The notes under the pieces were generated by a model, which had not been told where the DNA came from, did not search any database, and was given only the letters and a program-made list of their open reading frames with translations. DNA of 64,000 nucleotides, from NCBI GenBank assembly GCA_021234155.1, contig JAJEKV010000079.1:2238789-2302788 (forward strand), given 5' to 3'. Source of the DNA: Isoetes taiwanensis (Eukaryota; Streptophyta; Lycopodiopsida; Isoetales; Isoetaceae). The translations under genes and the position numbers were made by a program. Shown piece after piece: positions 1-11,702 of the stretch; the stretch's first letter is position 1; every line of letters begins with the position of its first letter.

Positions 1-1374
1 ATATATGAGCCATTGACATCCAATCCCTACTATAGAAGCATGCACAAATTTACCTTCTAGAGAATGGTAACATGCAGCAAGAACGTGTATAAATGTGACC
101 TTATCAGGTATCAGACTACCCATCTGCATATTTCTAATCTGCATATTTCTAAAGCATTGCAGAGAAGCTTTGGCATGTCCATTTTCCGCATACACTGCAA
201 TTATTGAAGTCCATGACATGACATTCTGCTCCAACCTTTATCCAACATGCATTTATTAGATTTCCACACTTTCCATACATGTTAACCAGGGCATTACATA
301 TAGCAGTGTCACATTCAGTTCCTCTGTTTCTAATATAAGCATGTACTAATTTCCCATTGGCGAAACATTCCATGTTAGAACATGCATCCAGAATGGCCAT
401 AAAAGTAACATTATTTGACAATTTGACAGAATAATATCAAGTTGCATCAAGTGGAAAAGAGTAAGAGCACCCTTTGCTTGCCCATTCTGCACATTAGCAA
501 CAATTATAGCCGTCCAGGTGATTACATTGCCCTTAGGAATTCTAATAAAAACATCATAAGCATCTTTTACACTGCCACATCTGCCATACATACTAACCAG
601 TGCATTCGCAAGTGCAAGATCCAAGCTAAATTCTCTGTTCAAAATACAAGCATGTAACCACCTGCCACATGCAATATAAGGTGAATTGTAGTAGACATTC
701 AGCATGGTAAGGAATGTGATCTTGTTTGGGCTTGATCCTCCTTGTTTCATTTCTTGGAAAGCTTGAAAGGCCTCCATTTTATGCCCGCTTTCTACATATG
801 CTGCAATCAAGGTAGTCCAAACTACCACATCTCTCTGTACAATCTCAATTTTACTAAATGCCTGGCAAGCATCTTCCAAACTTCCACACTTGCCATACAT
901 GCTAAGGATTGCACTGCCCATTACAGCATCCAGCTCAAATTCACCTTTAGATATGTGAGCATGTACAAACTTTCTAGTCTCAAAACATCCTAAGCTACTG
1001 CAGATTTTTATTACCCCTATTAAGGTAAATCCCTCTTGCTGCATTTCCGTAAACATGCTAAGGGCTTGATTCAAACACCCATACCTGCAATACAGCCCGA
1101 TCATTATATTCCAAGCAAACACGTCTCTTTTAGGTATCGACTCGAATACGGTATTCACATCCTGAAAAGAAGCAAACTTCGAATAAATTCCCATCAGCAT
1201 GTTACCCAATGTAGTATGTAATTCTGCATTAGCTTTGACCATAAAGGAAAATATGAGTTTCGCCTCTGAAAATGATGTGAACTTCGGGCGGGAAGGTAGA
1301 GAACTGATGTTGCAAATGAGTGAGATGAGTGAGACCCAAGCCAAAACCTGTCGAAATGGAAGTCCTGCAGTCAA
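1..1374 (-). pseudogene. PPR (PLS-type) pseudogene, C-terminus off left edge
   Basis: Pentatricopeptide repeat proteins bind organellar RNA, each repeat reading roughly one base. The first open stretch (346-1374, 342 codons) shows repeats with the usual plant signatures, such as DVFAWNIMIGLYCRYG, VVVWTTLIAAYVESG and LANALVSMYGRCGSVKDA. At about 420-440 an 8-bp tandem duplication (TGTCAAAT twice) shifts the frame. The repeats resume at 421-149 (ALVNMYGKCGNL) and shift again near 240. The third frame continues with MSWTSIIAVYAENG to the window edge. I start it at the Met at 1374; no organelle presequence is obvious. Two frameshifts in continuous homology make this a pseudogene rather than a short gene. 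Any E/DYW tail would lie outside the window. Confidence 0.85.
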
Positions 1375-1588
1375 AACTAAGCCTGAATGTCCGGCGACCT
1401 ATCCCTACAGCGAAAATGATCCCCAAACCTGGCCAAGATGCTGCCGAATCTGGCCGAGGTCCTGCTAGTCCTGCCGATCAAATGTAATAGAGCCCCTTCG
1501 GCCCTAAGAAGATGCATCCGACGAGTTTGCCGCAACAGATAGCTCAACCGACTGTAGGAAAAAACATAGGTTTAAAAAAAAAACCCAC

Positions 1589-1676
1589 CTGGTGCTTCAG
1601 ACCTTGAATCATCATTACTTATCTCTTTTTCTTCACCTTCACTGGCAATTTCAAATCCGTCGCCCTCTCCATCCAT
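1589..1676 (-). other. Possible first coding exon, unidentified
   Basis: On the minus strand an ATG at 1676 opens an acidic 29-residue stretch (MDGEGDGFEIASEGEEKEI, then a Ser/Asp-rich part) ending at a good donor, CCAG|GTGGGT. Read through, it soon meets a stop. The composition and splice site resemble a genuine first exon. I find no matching second exon before the PPR pseudogene and do not recognise the protein. It could be an orphaned exon or chance. Confidence 0.3.
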
Positions 1677-1959
1677 CGAATTCGACAAGGCCTAGAAGAA
1701 AGTAGAGCAAGCAGAAGCAGAGAGGGAATTGGGAAGGTCGGAGAAGAGGAGAAGTGATTTTCAAGGACTTTCTAATTTTCATGGCCGTCCGATGCGAAAT
1801 TAAGAAATTCAATGGTTGAGATTAAAAACAGCTGATGTGGCACGACACGTGGCATAGCTAGGAATGCAGGAAATCGTGCAAGGGGGGGTTAGGCAACCCT
1901 GCTAAAAAGAGAGAAACCAACGTGAACGATTTTACCCTTATCGCACCATAAGCTTCCTA

Positions 1960-2935
1960 ATTGCTTTCTCTGCCGAACATGCGCTGGTGTGCATAATAGC
2001 TTCTTGCACATACAAATGCAGCTATGGCAATCTTGAGCAGTTTAGGTTTCGAAAATGAAGGGTTTATTGAATTTTCAATATGGACGTTCAGGTTCTCCTA
2101 TGTAATGCTTTTGGTGGGACAAAGACCCAGCACTGCAGAATCCAGTTCCCTTGAAGATCAGATGGTGCAAATACTTCAACGATTTAAAAGCTCAATCTTC
2201 AAATTTCGGCCTGACGTTCTGAAACCTATGGATTTGCTGGTGCTTTACTCCCCTTCTGTATTTTTTGCAGTTAAGAGTCGGGTGCTCCAGCAAGACTCTG
2301 GCCGAATGGTCTTCAAGACCCCAGAATTGCAGTCGCCCAGATTTCTTCAGGCCGATTTCTTCAGATCAAGACCCCGTTTCCTTTTTACAAGTCCTGCAAT
2401 GACCGATTCTGATCAACGGGCCAAAGACAAGGACTTTTTCGGGCTTCTATAAGGCAGTGGCGCTAAATCTGGCATGCCTACATCTGGAAACGCGGCTGCA
2501 ACATGGGGCTCTAAGACAGGTGCATCTACAGAGCTTGCATTTTCCGCTTCTAAAAGCCACAAAGTCAGCATCTTTCTCTTGCCTCTACCAGTACACAGGA
2601 CAAGCCATTGCTGGTCGTTATACGCCTATCACAGTTACAAATCAGCTTCAAGCCTCATTAGCCTTGGCTATTGATCCTGACAGACACCGCCCAGATCATC
2701 AGGTATTTGTTTTTCTTTATCTGTTTACTTTTTATTTAGGGCCATTATTTTCCCTTCCTTTTATCCTCATATCTATCCCACTGGAATAAAACCTTCGCCC
2801 TAAGCAAATACAACCCTTGCTGTCGTTCTTCTTTATTTAATTTTATGTTTTTTATGTGCGGATTAGCTTGATGATCCTTCGTTTAGCATATTTTGATCCT
2901 ATACCCTTTAAGGTTGTCTTTCACATGTATTATAA
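1960..2935. other. No recognised gene; two open stretches
   Basis: Plus-strand reading stays open at 2024-2452 and 2457-2789, and the second ends near a possible donor (CATCAG|GTATTTG at about 2700). Neither translation shows a domain, repeat or family motif that I recognise. I regard them as unassigned sequence. Confidence 0.3.
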
Positions 2936-4672
2936 ATGCTGAATCTGCTTGCCAGACCAGTTTATAAACAGTTCTTGATCATTATTTCTGGAGAACCAGA
3001 GTGGAAGCTGATTGTACTCTTTCAACTAATGCCTGAAAAGAATGTAGTTTCTTGGACATTTATAGTAGTCGGCTATACACAAAATAGGCTGCTTAATGAT
3101 GCATTCTTCCTTTTCCAACGAATGCCTTCTCAAAATGTAGTATCATGGGCTGGTTATGCTTAGCATAGGTTCCTTGATAAGGCTTTTAAATCATTCTGCC
3201 TGATGCCTCAACCTAATTTATTCTTAGGGAACATCATGCTAATAGCTTACGTTCAGCATGGAAATCAAAACATGCCTACAGGTTTTTGAATGTATTCTCT
3301 GTAATGATGTTATTTCATGGAACATCCTGATTCCAGGCTTCTGATCTGTCTTCAATGCCTCAGAGAGTCATTGTTTCTCTGATCATTGTGGTTGCAGCCT
3401 ATGCCCAACATGGGCTTGCAGAAGAGGCATTTGGCTTGAGCAAATGCTAGAACATAGTAACTTCTCAAGGAATATTATTGGTGACAACATTCAAATGTGA
3501 CAAATGCTGGAGGCAATTGAAGTATTTCTAATGAGGTATTACAGTCTTTCACCAGATGCCAGAATATGATTTAGATGGCACGACATGATTTAGTTTCCTG
3601 GAACACCATGAGTTTTGCTTATGTGGTTGCCATGGTACGTTGTAGGAGTCCCTCCTTTTTGAGCATATGGATGGAACGTGTCTGCCCTGGTACACCGCAG
3701 AAGAACCTTTTCTCCTTCTAGGCTTGTTCCCTTTTACCTGAGTGGCGTTTAATCTCATTTTATTAGTCTGCATTGTAATGTGATCTATGGCAATGAGTAA
3801 GATTCCTTCGGCAGCGTTGAGGAAGCATATAAGGTATTTGCCATTTTGCCAAATCGAGCCATAGTTACATGGAATGCGGTGATTGCAGCTCATGCTCAGC
3901 ATGGAGATGTTTTTCTTGCTCTAATGCATTTTGAGAAAATACAAAAGGAAGGTATAAGCCCTGACTTTGTTTCATGGAATACAATAATTGGAGCATGTGC
4001 CCAGCATGCTTGCCCTTCTGTTGCCTTACAACTGTTTGTGCATATGCAAGGAGAAGGTATCGAGTTAGATAAGGTTACCTTTTTGAAAGCATGCACTAGC
4101 ATCTTGAGTATGCCAAATGTGGCAGCGTTGAGGAAGCATATAAGGTATCTGCCATTTTGCCAAATCGAGCCATAGTTACATGGAATGCGGTGATTGCAGC
4201 TCATGCTCAGCATGGAGATGTTTTTCTTGCTCTAATGCATTTCGAGAAAATACAAGAGGAAGGTATAAGCCCTGACTTTGTTTCATGGAATACAATAATT
4301 GGAGCATGTGCCCAGCATGCTTGCCCTTCTGTTGCCTTACAACTGTTTGTGCATATGGAAGGAGAAGGTATCGAGTTAGATAAGGTTACCTTTTTGAAAG
4401 CATGCACTAGTATCTTGCATTCAGAATGTGGAAGGCTTATCCATGCACAGATAATCAAATCGAAATTCCATTCTGACAAAGTGTTACGAAACAGTCTCAT
4501 TGATATGTATGCCAAGTGTGCGCAGCTGGAAAGAGCACATGCCATCTTTTGTAGATTGTTAAAGCAGGATGTAGTGTCATGGAGATCAATAATCACAGGA
4601 TTTGTGTCTACAATGAGTGTAGTCTTCTGGCTCTTCACTAATTTTTGCTCATTAATTTATCATTTGTGCTAA
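2936..4672 (+). pseudogene. Decayed PPR gene with tandem duplication
   Basis: Plus-strand PPR repeats are scattered over three frames. 2936-3163 holds MPEKNVVSWTFIVVGYTQN and a following repeat, then a stop. 3164-3470 has clearly degraded repeats, such as IVVAAYAQHGLAEEAFG. 3846-4175 and 4157-4672 hold near-identical repeats (VTWNAVIAAHAQHG, FVSWNTIIGACAQHA). The second copy continues into LRNSLIDMYAKCAQLERA and DVVSWRSIITGF before running into non-PPR sequence. Stops, frameshifts and the 311-bp duplication rule out an intact protein. Its ancestor was probably an organellar RNA-binding PLS-class PPR. It lies just upstream of the exon fragments at 4783-6683 and might belong to the same captured assembly. 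Confidence 0.8.
3811..4416 (+). repeat. 311-bp tandem direct duplication in PPR
   Basis: The block at 3811-4105 recurs at 4122-4416 with an offset of 311 bp and only a few differences (for example ACAAAAGG against ACAAGAGG). 311 is not a multiple of three, so the second copy is in another frame. That explains why the first PPR copy terminates soon after entering the second. Confidence 0.9.
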
Positions 4673-4782
4673 CCAACCTGCATTAAACAAGCGCCTTAGG
4701 ACAAAGAATTTTTAAGATTTTCCTTCCAGTAGATGCTGATACACACATGATTGTCTTCTTTTTTTCTTTTATTTTTTTGCAG

Positions 4783-5020
4783 AGGTGCTGATACATGCTT
4801 GCCCAGGGTACTAAATGGGTATTTGAGAGCAAAGTAAGTTACTTATTCCAGTATAGATTTAGCACTGTTCAGACATAGATTACTAAATGGTCCATTTTTA
4901 TTCCTTTCTTTTCTTCTGCACAGAGATGGCACAGTTCCTCTATCATATGTAAAGAAGTATTTGAAGCAAAAGAATGGTCTCAGCTGCAAATCAGAGGCAC
5001 TTATGCTTATTTACAACTGA
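4783..5020 (+). pseudogene. Two exons of a RAWUL-like (DRIP/PRC1 RING) C-terminus
   Basis: Two short exons can be joined by clean splice sites: 4783-4833 (acceptor TTTTGCAG, donor AAA|GTAAGT) and 4924-5020 (acceptor TTCTGCACAG, stop TGA). The joined reading contains LPRVLNGYLRAK then DGTVPLSYVKKYLKQK. This matches the start of the RAWUL ubiquitin-like domain at the C-terminus of plant Polycomb RING / DREB2A-interacting (DRIP) E3 ligases, as I remember that family. The domain is cut off after about 45 residues and no RING exon is nearby. It is therefore a gene fragment, not a ligase. The identification rests on remembered family patterns and is moderate. Confidence 0.5.
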
Positions 5021-6430
5021 ATTTTAAGCATTATTTTGTGTAGATTTCTTGTTTAAAATATGGTGTAACTGCCAACCTCTGACCTCATTTTGCATACGTG
5101 AAACCTTCACGTGAATATTATTACACTGCGTGTTCATGTCATGTGCATCAGCAAAAGCTGGCATATTGTTTCCTTTTTCTAGCCTTTTCATTTGGTGCAT
5201 TAAGGCACCATTTAAAGCTAGAAGAAAAGAACTTGCCCATACACCTTTCCACATATATCTACATACATAACATCTTAACATCCCTATTATATCCTCAAGA
5301 TCACAAGATTCTCATTATGGCTCTTGCTTGTTCAAGATTGTATTGTCCAAATGCAAGCACACCATAGCAATGATAGCATTACGAGGTTGAGTAATTCTGC
5401 TTAGTTCTTTGTAAATGAAGCAAAACTTACCATCGCATAAGGTTTTAGAAGAGGGAAGATAGTATTCCACAAAAATTTTAACGTCCACGCGAGATGCGAA
5501 AGACATGCTTCTCCCATTCCAGCATGTTGAATATGGAATATGGAAACGGTAACTCCTTTAGATGTTTCCATGCCATAGCAATAGAGCTTTTGAAAAGCAT
5601 GATAAGAGGTAGAAGAGGTTGAACAACCTAGCCAAGCAAATAGTAAATCGTATCTAATGGCAAGTGGAAGAAGAAGAGACTGCTACAATAGCTTTCGACT
5701 GTGGGCATCTGCTCATATGTATAATTATTCTTGTAATATACTCTATCAGCATGTGGAAATGAGTCAATCATGTGGAAATGATTTAGATAAAGTCCTAGAT
5801 ATGCAAGTGGTCTACTATTTGTCTGTATAGAAGGATCTCGGAGTTGATCTTGCACTAGAAGAAAGGGTACATATTTATGCTTTGTACCTTTGATGCACAT
5901 GTTATGGCCTTAAGAAGGAGCAAACGGTGTAATCTCACATATCTTAAGAGGAGCAAACTGTGTAATTAGTATGTAATCTAGCCAGGAAGAAAGATACCAT
6001 TTTAATGCTGAACCTTATACAATCAGGAGAACAATATCTAGGAAATAAGCTAAATTCTTATCCACTGCCAGCAATTGAAGGTGCAATGTCATTGCATAAT
6101 ACTCTTATGAACAATCATTTCTTTTTCCTGTGCAGACGTCGGTATTCCTGTACAGTTTAGTCAAATGGGGTCAGTGTTCCTGTACAGTTTAGTCAAATGG
6201 GGTTGGCATCGCCAATGATTTGTATTGGATGAGAGCATAGTGGAGAGACTGGTCTCATTTGGCTTCTCTAAAACCTTAGTTGTACTTGTCTGGTAGCTGG
6301 TTTATGGTATCTCTATCATCTCTGTCTGCTGGTCTATAATACTCATGGACGAATCTGTTACTTCTATCAAAAAATGACTTTTGCTAGAAAGTTGCTTATA
6401 AGCACGTTTCTAATTATTCTAAATAATTTT
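5021..6430. other. No gene seen
   Basis: AT-rich sequence with no sustained protein homology. Around 6137-6203 a 26-bp phrase (TTCCTGTACAGTTTAGTC, then AAATGGGG) occurs twice in tandem. It may be the intronic or intergenic part of the surrounding exon mosaic. Confidence 0.5.
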
Positions 6431-6434
6431 GCAG

Positions 6435-6502
6435 GTTGCACCTGCTGAGCTGGAGGCATTGCTTCTTTCCCACACAAGTGTCATTGATGCCGCAGTTGTG
6501 TC
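6435..6502 (+). pseudogene. Single exon fragment of a 4-coumarate:CoA ligase-like gene
   Basis: After a good acceptor (TTTTGCAG) the sequence reads VAPAELEALLLSHTSVIDAAVVS and ends at a donor-like GTATGT. VAPAELEALLLSHP-type sequence is the conserved C-terminal segment of plant 4CL and 4CL-like acyl-CoA ligases (ANL superfamily), which activate hydroxycinnamates with ATP and CoA. Only this approximately 23-codon exon is present. The catalytic adenylate-forming motifs are absent and the neighbouring fragment is from an unrelated gene. It is therefore an isolated captured exon, not a ligase. Confidence 0.7.
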
Positions 6503-6560
6503 GTATGTATTTGTTGAAATTTAGGTTTTATCTAACATATACTTGTTGTCTGTACATAAG

Positions 6561-6683
6561 CTTAGTGCAAGGATGGCAGATGTTATGCCGACCTCCCCAA
6601 AGGATATTACTGAACTCGAAAATTATGCTGAGAGCACAACATCAATGTTACTTTATCTTACATTAGAAGCTAAAGCCATTTAG
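6561..6683 (+). pseudogene. Exon fragment of NDUFAF6-like (squalene/phytoene synthase fold) gene
   Basis: Following CATAAG the reading is LSARMADVMPTSPKDITELE, then YAEST and LLYLTLEA, before a stop at 6681. Plant homologues of the complex I assembly factor NDUFAF6, a mitochondrial SQS/PSY-fold protein, carry a very similar ARxxD...ELExYAExTxSxLLYLTLEA segment, as I recall that family. Only one exon is visible and the frame closes at once. It sits 58 bp after the 4CL-like exon, so the two unrelated fragments form a chimera. Identification is moderate. Confidence 0.5.
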
Positions 6684-8961
6684 AGTGCCACGTTGCTGTC
6701 AGATAGGTATTTTTACTATGTAGATATCTTAAAATCGTTAGATCCCATCAACAGTTGAAAAAAATTAAGAAGAAATTAAGGAGGCAGTTATGCCCGTGGA
6801 ATCGTTTGTAAAGCTAAGGAGTTCGAGCCAGCTAAGGAGATGGCTCGAACTGGCTGGTAAGGAGTCAGTTGCAGTATTCAATGTTCTTGATATTCATAGC
6901 CCTTATTTCCAAATCATTTTTTTTTCTCACATTTTTTGGTATTCAGGGATGAAGATCTGCCATGGCACTTCGCATTTGAATCATATATTTGCATTTACAT
7001 TCTTCTTGCAGATTATAGTTTGCCCAGATTTGAAAGATGGTTATGCTGATGGATATGCTCATTGCCAGTGCTTTAGCTTATGGAGTTTTTGTTATGTTGT
7101 AAAAGTTTTCAAAAGACGACGCACATGCTGAGCATGCTTTCATTTCGTTATGTTGAGTATGCTTTCTTTTCGTTTTTGTGCATGTTGAAGCAATGTGCCT
7201 TCAGAGGAATCATTTTTCAGAAAGGGTTGTTAAAGAGTTCAATAGCTCATGGTCTGTATACTAAGGATCTATGGATCTATTGCATTTGAAAATACCAGGA
7301 TATATCAGAGCAATTTGCTTGGCTGCTCAGCTTTCTTTCAAACTTCTGCTCTCCTTATTTGAATTGATTGGATTCCAACCAGCTAAATTTCAGTTTTGGA
7401 TATAAAGCTTCAGATTTGCAGCAATCATTCACTTAGTTTTAGATGTTAAATAAATTTATGTTTCTCATCTGTTGGCTTAGTTGTGCTGCATGGTCTATTA
7501 GTTTCTCCTGCAATCCATTGCTAGAAAGTCGCTTGCTTATGCTTTCCTTATTTATGCATAATGATGATACTGTGCATCATGTTGTAATCAGAGGGTATAC
7601 AATTCCATGCATGCTCTAACTATAGTTGTTTGCAGTTGTTTTCTCAGGCATAGATCATGCATTTTTATTGACATATTGATCCTACACTCTTTTGGTTGTA
7701 ATGGTCATGTCAAGCCTGTTTTGCATATTGGAAGAGCGAAGTGCGTTATCATGTAGTTTTCTAGATGCTCTTAACTTATGTTTGGTATAAAATTTACTTA
7801 CATTCTATTGCTTGATGAAATCATATTGTATTAAATACACTCTTGGGAGCCTGGTCTACATAGTCACTTTTTGTCCATCAAATACCCATCACTATTTGAA
7901 TCTACCGTCATTCTTTCATACCCATCACTATTGGAATCTACAAGTCATTCCTTCTTCCATACGTCTGAGAGAGTTTAGAGAATTGGGTCTAGAGAATATC
8001 CAATGAATTATCATCTGTTGTCAAAACTTCTCCGCCTTCCATGGTGTTTTTGCAGTTGGAGTGGGAGCAGATCGTAGAGCAATTTTTTGACTAACTTTCT
8101 ATTGCCATTGCCATAACTGTTTGCAAGTAAATTTGAAGCTGAGGGTTTGTGAGTTTCTTACACTACTTATGCATAAGTGTTTATATTGCAGGCTTCTTGT
8201 ATGGCGTTTTCCTTTGCAGATTGTTGTTTGGTAATCACTTAGCATTTGTCGAGAAAATGATATGTTTTGCAATTATTTGAAAAGACCTCTTAGACAAGAA
8301 CAATACTAAGTAATCTGTATAATTATTGTTCCATGGACATGTATTGCATTTCCAGTAATAGGATCTGCATCTCATAATATGAGCTTATTAGTCATGATGC
8401 TATGTGCTCATGCTATCGTGCATATATCTTGGTCAATATAACATTAGCTGGATTAGTGCTACACCTTATGCCAAAATATAAGACTCAAAAAGACTTTATC
8501 TAATGCTTTATGTAGGCTACAAGATTTTAAGAAGATATTGCGTACAAATAAGGTCTTCATAAACCGTCTTTATATAATAGACAATGGACAAATGTTAAAC
8601 AAATAGGGCATGCTTTTTGTACATAAATATCATTTTTCGTTTTATTACGGAAGAAATCGTGCTTTGGAGGAAAATAATCCTTTAATCTAAATCCCATTAT
8701 CACACTAGAATTTGAGAATCTACTAAGAATCTAAATGGCATTTTTCCCATTAGAATTTGAGATGAAGATTTAAAGCGAGAATTTAATCATATAATGGTAG
8801 ACGCATTATGACAAAATATTATTGAATGATGTTACGCTGGCGCTTTGGGCATGAAAAAAGGTTGCATTGCAAGTAAGATACAGTTTTATAAATGAAATTA
8901 CAAGAAATTCCTTTGTGTAAAGCTCCATCATGAACCTTCAACATTCTTATACAACCCTTTG
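6684..8961. other. No gene seen; probable body of captured region
   Basis: AT-rich, with no recognisable protein. There is a 10-bp perfect inverted repeat, GTTCGAGCCA...TGGCTCGAAC, at 6819-6849. Splice-like signals occur (for example GCTG|GTAAGG near 6863 and TTTTGCAG near 8054), but the sequence between them matches nothing I know. Confidence 0.4.
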
Positions 8962-9102
8962 CACACTTTTACATTATCCTAGTGGGGGCTACATATATTT
9001 GTCATTTGGCCATTGCACTCTTTTGCAACCATTTTCACACTTTTACATTATCCTAGTGGGGGCTACATATATTTGTCATTTGGCCATTGCACTCTTTTGC
9101 AA
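8962..9102 (+). repeat. 74-bp tandem repeat, about 1.9 copies
   Basis: The unit starting CACACTTTTACATTATCC at 8962 recurs at 9036, 74 bp later, almost unchanged to about 9102. The open stretch across it simply repeats in two frames and is not a gene. Confidence 0.9.
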
Positions 9103-9589
9103 TATTGTCCATAAAGTTATCGTCTACATAGAGACCTTTTTGAAATGTGTTTAAATTACGCTCACTTTAGGCCCTTAAGAATTATCTGGGATATGTTATT
9201 TTTTGTTTATGACACTATAATGATGGAGGGTATTTAAAATTCAACATCTTCCCTATGAGAACAAGATGGCACGGATGTTGATTTGTATATTTTTCTAGCA
9301 GATGCCATGAGCATTAATCCAAATGTGGAAAACAAAAAGTTAGACAAACTAATTGTGAATGGCTTGCATAGGAATGCTTTTAAAGAGATCAAGCCATGCA
9401 ACCCAGTAGCACCACAATCATGGGAAGGTTATTTAAATGCATCCAAGTCCCGTGTTTTGGAACTTGAAGTTTAGGTTACACAACATCCAAACCCCAATTG
9501 CTAATGCATAGAAGACATTTATAGTTTTATGAAATGAAAGAATTCTTTGTGCCATTCCCTTGAAAACCTTTCGAGGCAGGGGTTTTTTA
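9103..9589. other. No recognised gene; short open stretch 9283-9474
   Basis: A plus-strand reading of 63 codons (begins MYIFLADAMSINPNVENKK) follows a TTTTCTAG acceptor-like site. The composition is protein-like, but I recognise no family and there is no supporting context. Confidence 0.3.
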
Positions 9590-9691
9590 ATCCTAGTAGT
9601 AATGATTGTACTAGCCCATTGTATGGGTCCCATGACCTATTGGTCTCCGTGGACGTTAAAAAAACTATTCTATTCTATTTTTAAATTCTTT
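9590..9691 (+). repeat. Dispersed SINE-like repeat with TTCTA tail, copy 1
   Basis: A block beginning AATCCTAGTAGTAATG and ending GTGGAC.TTAAAAAA followed by CTATTCTATTCTATT is present here. It recurs in reverse orientation at 16082-16191 with scattered mismatches. The simple (TTCTA)n tail at one end is typical of a retroposon. No target-site duplication is clear. Confidence 0.6.
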
Positions 9692-9700
9692 TCCAACGGA

Positions 9701-9730
9701 AGGCCCAGCAACGCTGGGCACTTTTTCTAG
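9701..9730 (+). mobile_element. Helitron 3' terminus (hairpin + CTAG)
   Basis: A 7-bp GC-rich stem, GCCCAGC-AAC-GCTGGGC (9703-9719), is followed by ACTTTTT and then CTAG, with T as the next base. A short hairpin about ten bases before CTRR, inserted before a T, is the defining 3' end of plant Helitrons. The element body would extend leftwards on this strand, towards the captured-looking exons at 4.8-6.7 kb. I did not find a convincing 5' TC end, and no Rep/helicase coding is visible, so it would be non-autonomous. Confidence 0.7.
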
Positions 9731-11702
9731 TATGTAATATAAACGATAAAAGATACAAGGCTCTAAACTATGATACTATGCCTAGAGACATATTTAGGGA
9801 ATCTCGCTCTCGCCTCACACATAGATGCATAGGGGGTCGTTGAGGAAGGTTTACAAAGCACATGGCAGGGTTGCGGGGGTCTTTAGACCTATTTTATAAG
9901 TATACTTAGAACTTAGGGCATTCTTAATCATTATTTTATAGGTATACTTAGAGCATTTTTAAACACTAAGCGTAAAATTCAGCTTGGAGGGTCCAAAAAA
10001 TTTTCTTTTGTGTATGAGATGGTTTGGTTACTCTCTATATAGTATATATTCCTTCCTCCCTCTCTCTCATCGGTCTCAAGGGTTGTGTGTTCTATGGAAG
10101 GCCATCATGTATCCCAACGAGCGTGCTGCCAATGTGGTAAGATGCAAGAAAATGCAATTTAATTTACTTCTCTATGCGTGCATGACATAAAAATTGCTTT
10201 TGATTGTTCTACATATTAGGTGACAAATTAAATTCTCCCTCCTTCCGTGGCTCTCCGCCTGCATGTGTTTGATTTATCAAAGGTACAATTCTTTTGCCTT
10301 TAATATAAAAGTGTTCAGTTATTTGCACCATCTTGCGTTTCGAAAAGATTGATTGCTTTAAATTGTCCACAATATATTCCAACTATAAGTCATGCTTTGA
10401 ATACCTCCAAAAGATCATGTGCAAAATATACAACTTCCATTCCGTCTCAACAATTAGTTCCTTATTCTTTTTGACTTCTTGTTGCATATAGTTGTCATGC
10501 TATGCTTAAACATCAAACTCGTACTTCACTTTACATACTATATGGTAATACGTTCAATTAGTTTGGCAAAAATGAAGCATAATGAACCACCATGTTACTT
10601 TATCTATGTCAATGCTATATCAATATAAAATTCGCTTGATGTCACAATTAAAAACTTAAACAAATCATAAGATTAGATGAGGTTGTAACTGATGCTTCAT
10701 CCAACTCAATCACAAAATTCATGACATGAATATATCGACAAAAGTAGCATCATCACATACATCAATTGTAGAGTCATAAAAGATTTGCCTCAAGTGTTGA
10801 GTCATGTCACAATTAGATGTCGTGTTAGGTATATGCAAGATCATGAGTCAACCATTTAATCAGATGCCAAGTCAAATGTTGATATAGTAATTGACAGCTT
10901 AATCTTAAAACTCCACCTCAAATCATGGCCATCCACGTGTCCCAAATGCTAAGTAGACGTGTTTTAGACGATGGATGCTAATAAAATGGATGGCCTATGT
11001 GGCATGACATAAAAAAAACTCCTTCTCCTCATCTGTGATTACGTCTAAAGATATTACTTTGTAATGTGTAAAGAATTTCATTAAAGGGAAAAACATCCAA
11101 ACAAACCCACCCTGGTTTCCCCCCTTCTTCCTTTATTTTTTCTCTTTTTTGGAAATCGTTAGAAGTATTATATTTTATGCACAAGATTACACAGCAATAT
11201 ATAAAGTGGAAGAGTTGTAAAACTCTTGCATCAAGCATAGAGGCTATAGCGATCTCCCAGAATTCCTCTAAAGGAAGGAGAGAAAAAAATTAATTTTACG
11301 GTTTTTAAATAGATCAAAGTAATAGAACCAAACTGTATCAAGTAAGTCTATTGATTGGTATAGAGATTTAAGCATAGAGGGGTGATTCTCACTTGATATC
11401 CTAGTCCTTTGCCATTGCTTTTTCATTCTGATCAAAATTTGCTGAAAACCACAGGCAAGCAATTGGGGTTAAAGAGTATATACAATATGTGACAAAAGTT
11501 GGCATTCTCAATTTTAAAGCTTGCTAAATCTCCTCAACTATTCAAAATTAAAAAAGTTGCACATACTCTATCATTTCTTACAAGGAAAGATCCTGATTAT
11601 ACTAGATTCTTAGGAAGTTTTGTGGACCAGACCAAACTTCTCTATGTGCAAATAATATATGCACGGAATTTTATTGCATTTAATTAGTATAATTGCATTA
11701 AA
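9731..11702. other. No gene seen
   Basis: AT-rich intergenic sequence. Near 9890-9960 a short phrase (TATTTTATA.GTATACTTAGA) occurs twice. Short open stretches at 9984-10190, 11029-11238, 11268-11462 and 11499-11687 show no recognisable family. Confidence 0.5.
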
